This document shows, one piece after another, positions 63,722-64,000 of a DNA stretch of 64,000 nt. The stretch is from assembly GCF_017875235.1 (NCBI RefSeq), contig NZ_JAGGMI010000003.1, positions 186,001 through 250,000 of the forward strand. The letters run 5' to 3'. The notes below the pieces were generated by a model, which was given only the letters and a program-made list of their open reading frames with translations, did no database searches and was not told the origin of the DNA. Position numbers and translations under genes: made by a program. The number at the start of each line of letters is the position of its first letter. Positions within the stretch are counted from its first letter, which is position 1. Source of the stretch: Asticcacaulis solisilvae (lineage in GTDB: Bacteria; Pseudomonadota; Alphaproteobacteria; Caulobacterales; Caulobacteraceae).

Positions 63722-64000
63722 TGTTTCCGGGCGCGCTGGGTGGCGACAGCAAAAACCATCCCCAGGAGGGTGACGGCCAGCCCATACCAGGTGAGCGCAT
63801 ATTCAAGGTGGCGGTTGGCCAGCGGCGCGGTCGTCGGCGCCTGCCGGATGGATTGGGCAGTCAGGTTAGACGCCTTGACGTCGAGGACAAGGAAATAGTC
63901 GGTCCGCAATGGTGTCTTCAGCGCCGCGCCCATTTCGGCCGGCGAGCGCGTATACCAGTCATTGGCCGCCGGGTTGTTGACCGGCGCAAAGGCCGAGGGT
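63718..64000 (-). CDS. SURF1-family cytochrome oxidase assembly protein, C-terminal part
   Basis: The frame is open to the window edge (N-terminus missing). The visible 93 residues have PVNNPAANDWYTRSPAEMGAAL, LVLDVKASN, NRHLEYALTWYGLAVTLLGMVFA with the C-terminal membrane helix and the conserved NRHLxYxLTWYG motif of SURF1, and the tail QRARKQ. Inserts haem a into cytochrome oxidase. The stop overlaps the start of the M16 gene by 4 bases. The rest of the oxidase cluster would lie to the right, outside the window. Confidence 0.88.
   Translation of the reverse strand, partial: PSAFAPVNNPAANDWYTRSPAEMGAALKTPLRTDYFLVLDVKASNLTAQSIRQAPTTAPLANRHLEYALTWYGLAVTLLGMVFAVATQRARKQ

Overview
The window is about 64 kb of a GC-rich alphaproteobacterial chromosome, most likely from the order Caulobacterales (Caulobacter/Asticcacaulis-like). 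The main reasons are a flagellin locus with several short (about 276 aa) flagellins next to flaG, flaF, flbT and a very large FlaEY-like protein; sigma54 promoters with nearby dyads in front of two flagellins; class I lysyl-tRNA synthetase; a GTTC-N7-GTTC SOS box at ssb; and a LiuR-type MerR regulator. Gene content is mostly core chromosome. I see no prophage, insertion sequence, CRISPR array or integrase.

Layout. 1-9.4 kb: the AT-rich 3' end of an unknown gene, then a leftward block guaB - MAPEG protein - rsmB - guaA - abcF (GMP synthesis plus ribosome/rRNA functions), an AT-richer gap, and rlmE with a redoxin/2OG-Fe oxygenase fusion. 9.4-17.1 kb: two paralogous five-cysteine lipoproteins, a cyclophilin, two paralogous small STAS-like proteins, queA, an aminotransferase, an ArsR/AHSA1 pair and tgt. 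17.1-26.5 kb: tRNA-Lys, hspQ, a Ppx/GppA protein, and a leftward ssb - gyrA - coaD - periplasmic cyclophilin group, followed by two envelope proteins.

26.6-39.3 kb is the flagellar filament locus. A 1014-aa cysteine-free FlaEY-like protein, four flagellins, flaG, flaF and flbT all read leftward, each flagellin ending in a hairpin. Two tandem TPR-glycosyltransferase-like proteins of the FlmG/FlbA type diverge from flbT. Two of the flagellins have sigma54 promoters with upstream CGGCAA dyads of the FlbD/ftr type. The locus appears to make, translationally control, glycosylate and assemble the filament.

39-64 kb: stress protein, HD hydrolase, NrtR-like regulator, dicarboxylate symporter, secreted glycosidases (GH43-like, GH5, DUF1349), aroC, an outer-membrane barrel, pirin, rpiB, queE/queC, two thioesterases, a beta-lactamase-fold hydrolase, lysK, a TPR lipoprotein, a MerR/LiuR regulator with an acyl-CoA dehydrogenase, peroxiredoxin, yqgE, an M16 peptidase and a cut-off SURF1 gene. 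Four queuosine genes (queA, tgt, queC, queE) lie in two groups.

Non-coding structure is rich. There are two large nested palindromic elements between gene ends, three or four smaller palindromes with a CCGAAAA...TTTTCGG core, a repeat abutting the stop codons of abcF and guaA, and matching 16-bp dyads (TTGACGTTNNCGTCAA) in front of both the MerR/acyl-CoA dehydrogenase unit and the thioesterase pair. The best candidates for something new are the flagellin locus (FlaEY-like protein, split promoter logic, paired glycosyltransferases), the shared dyad regulon, and a Tgt that has lost two zinc-ligand cysteines.
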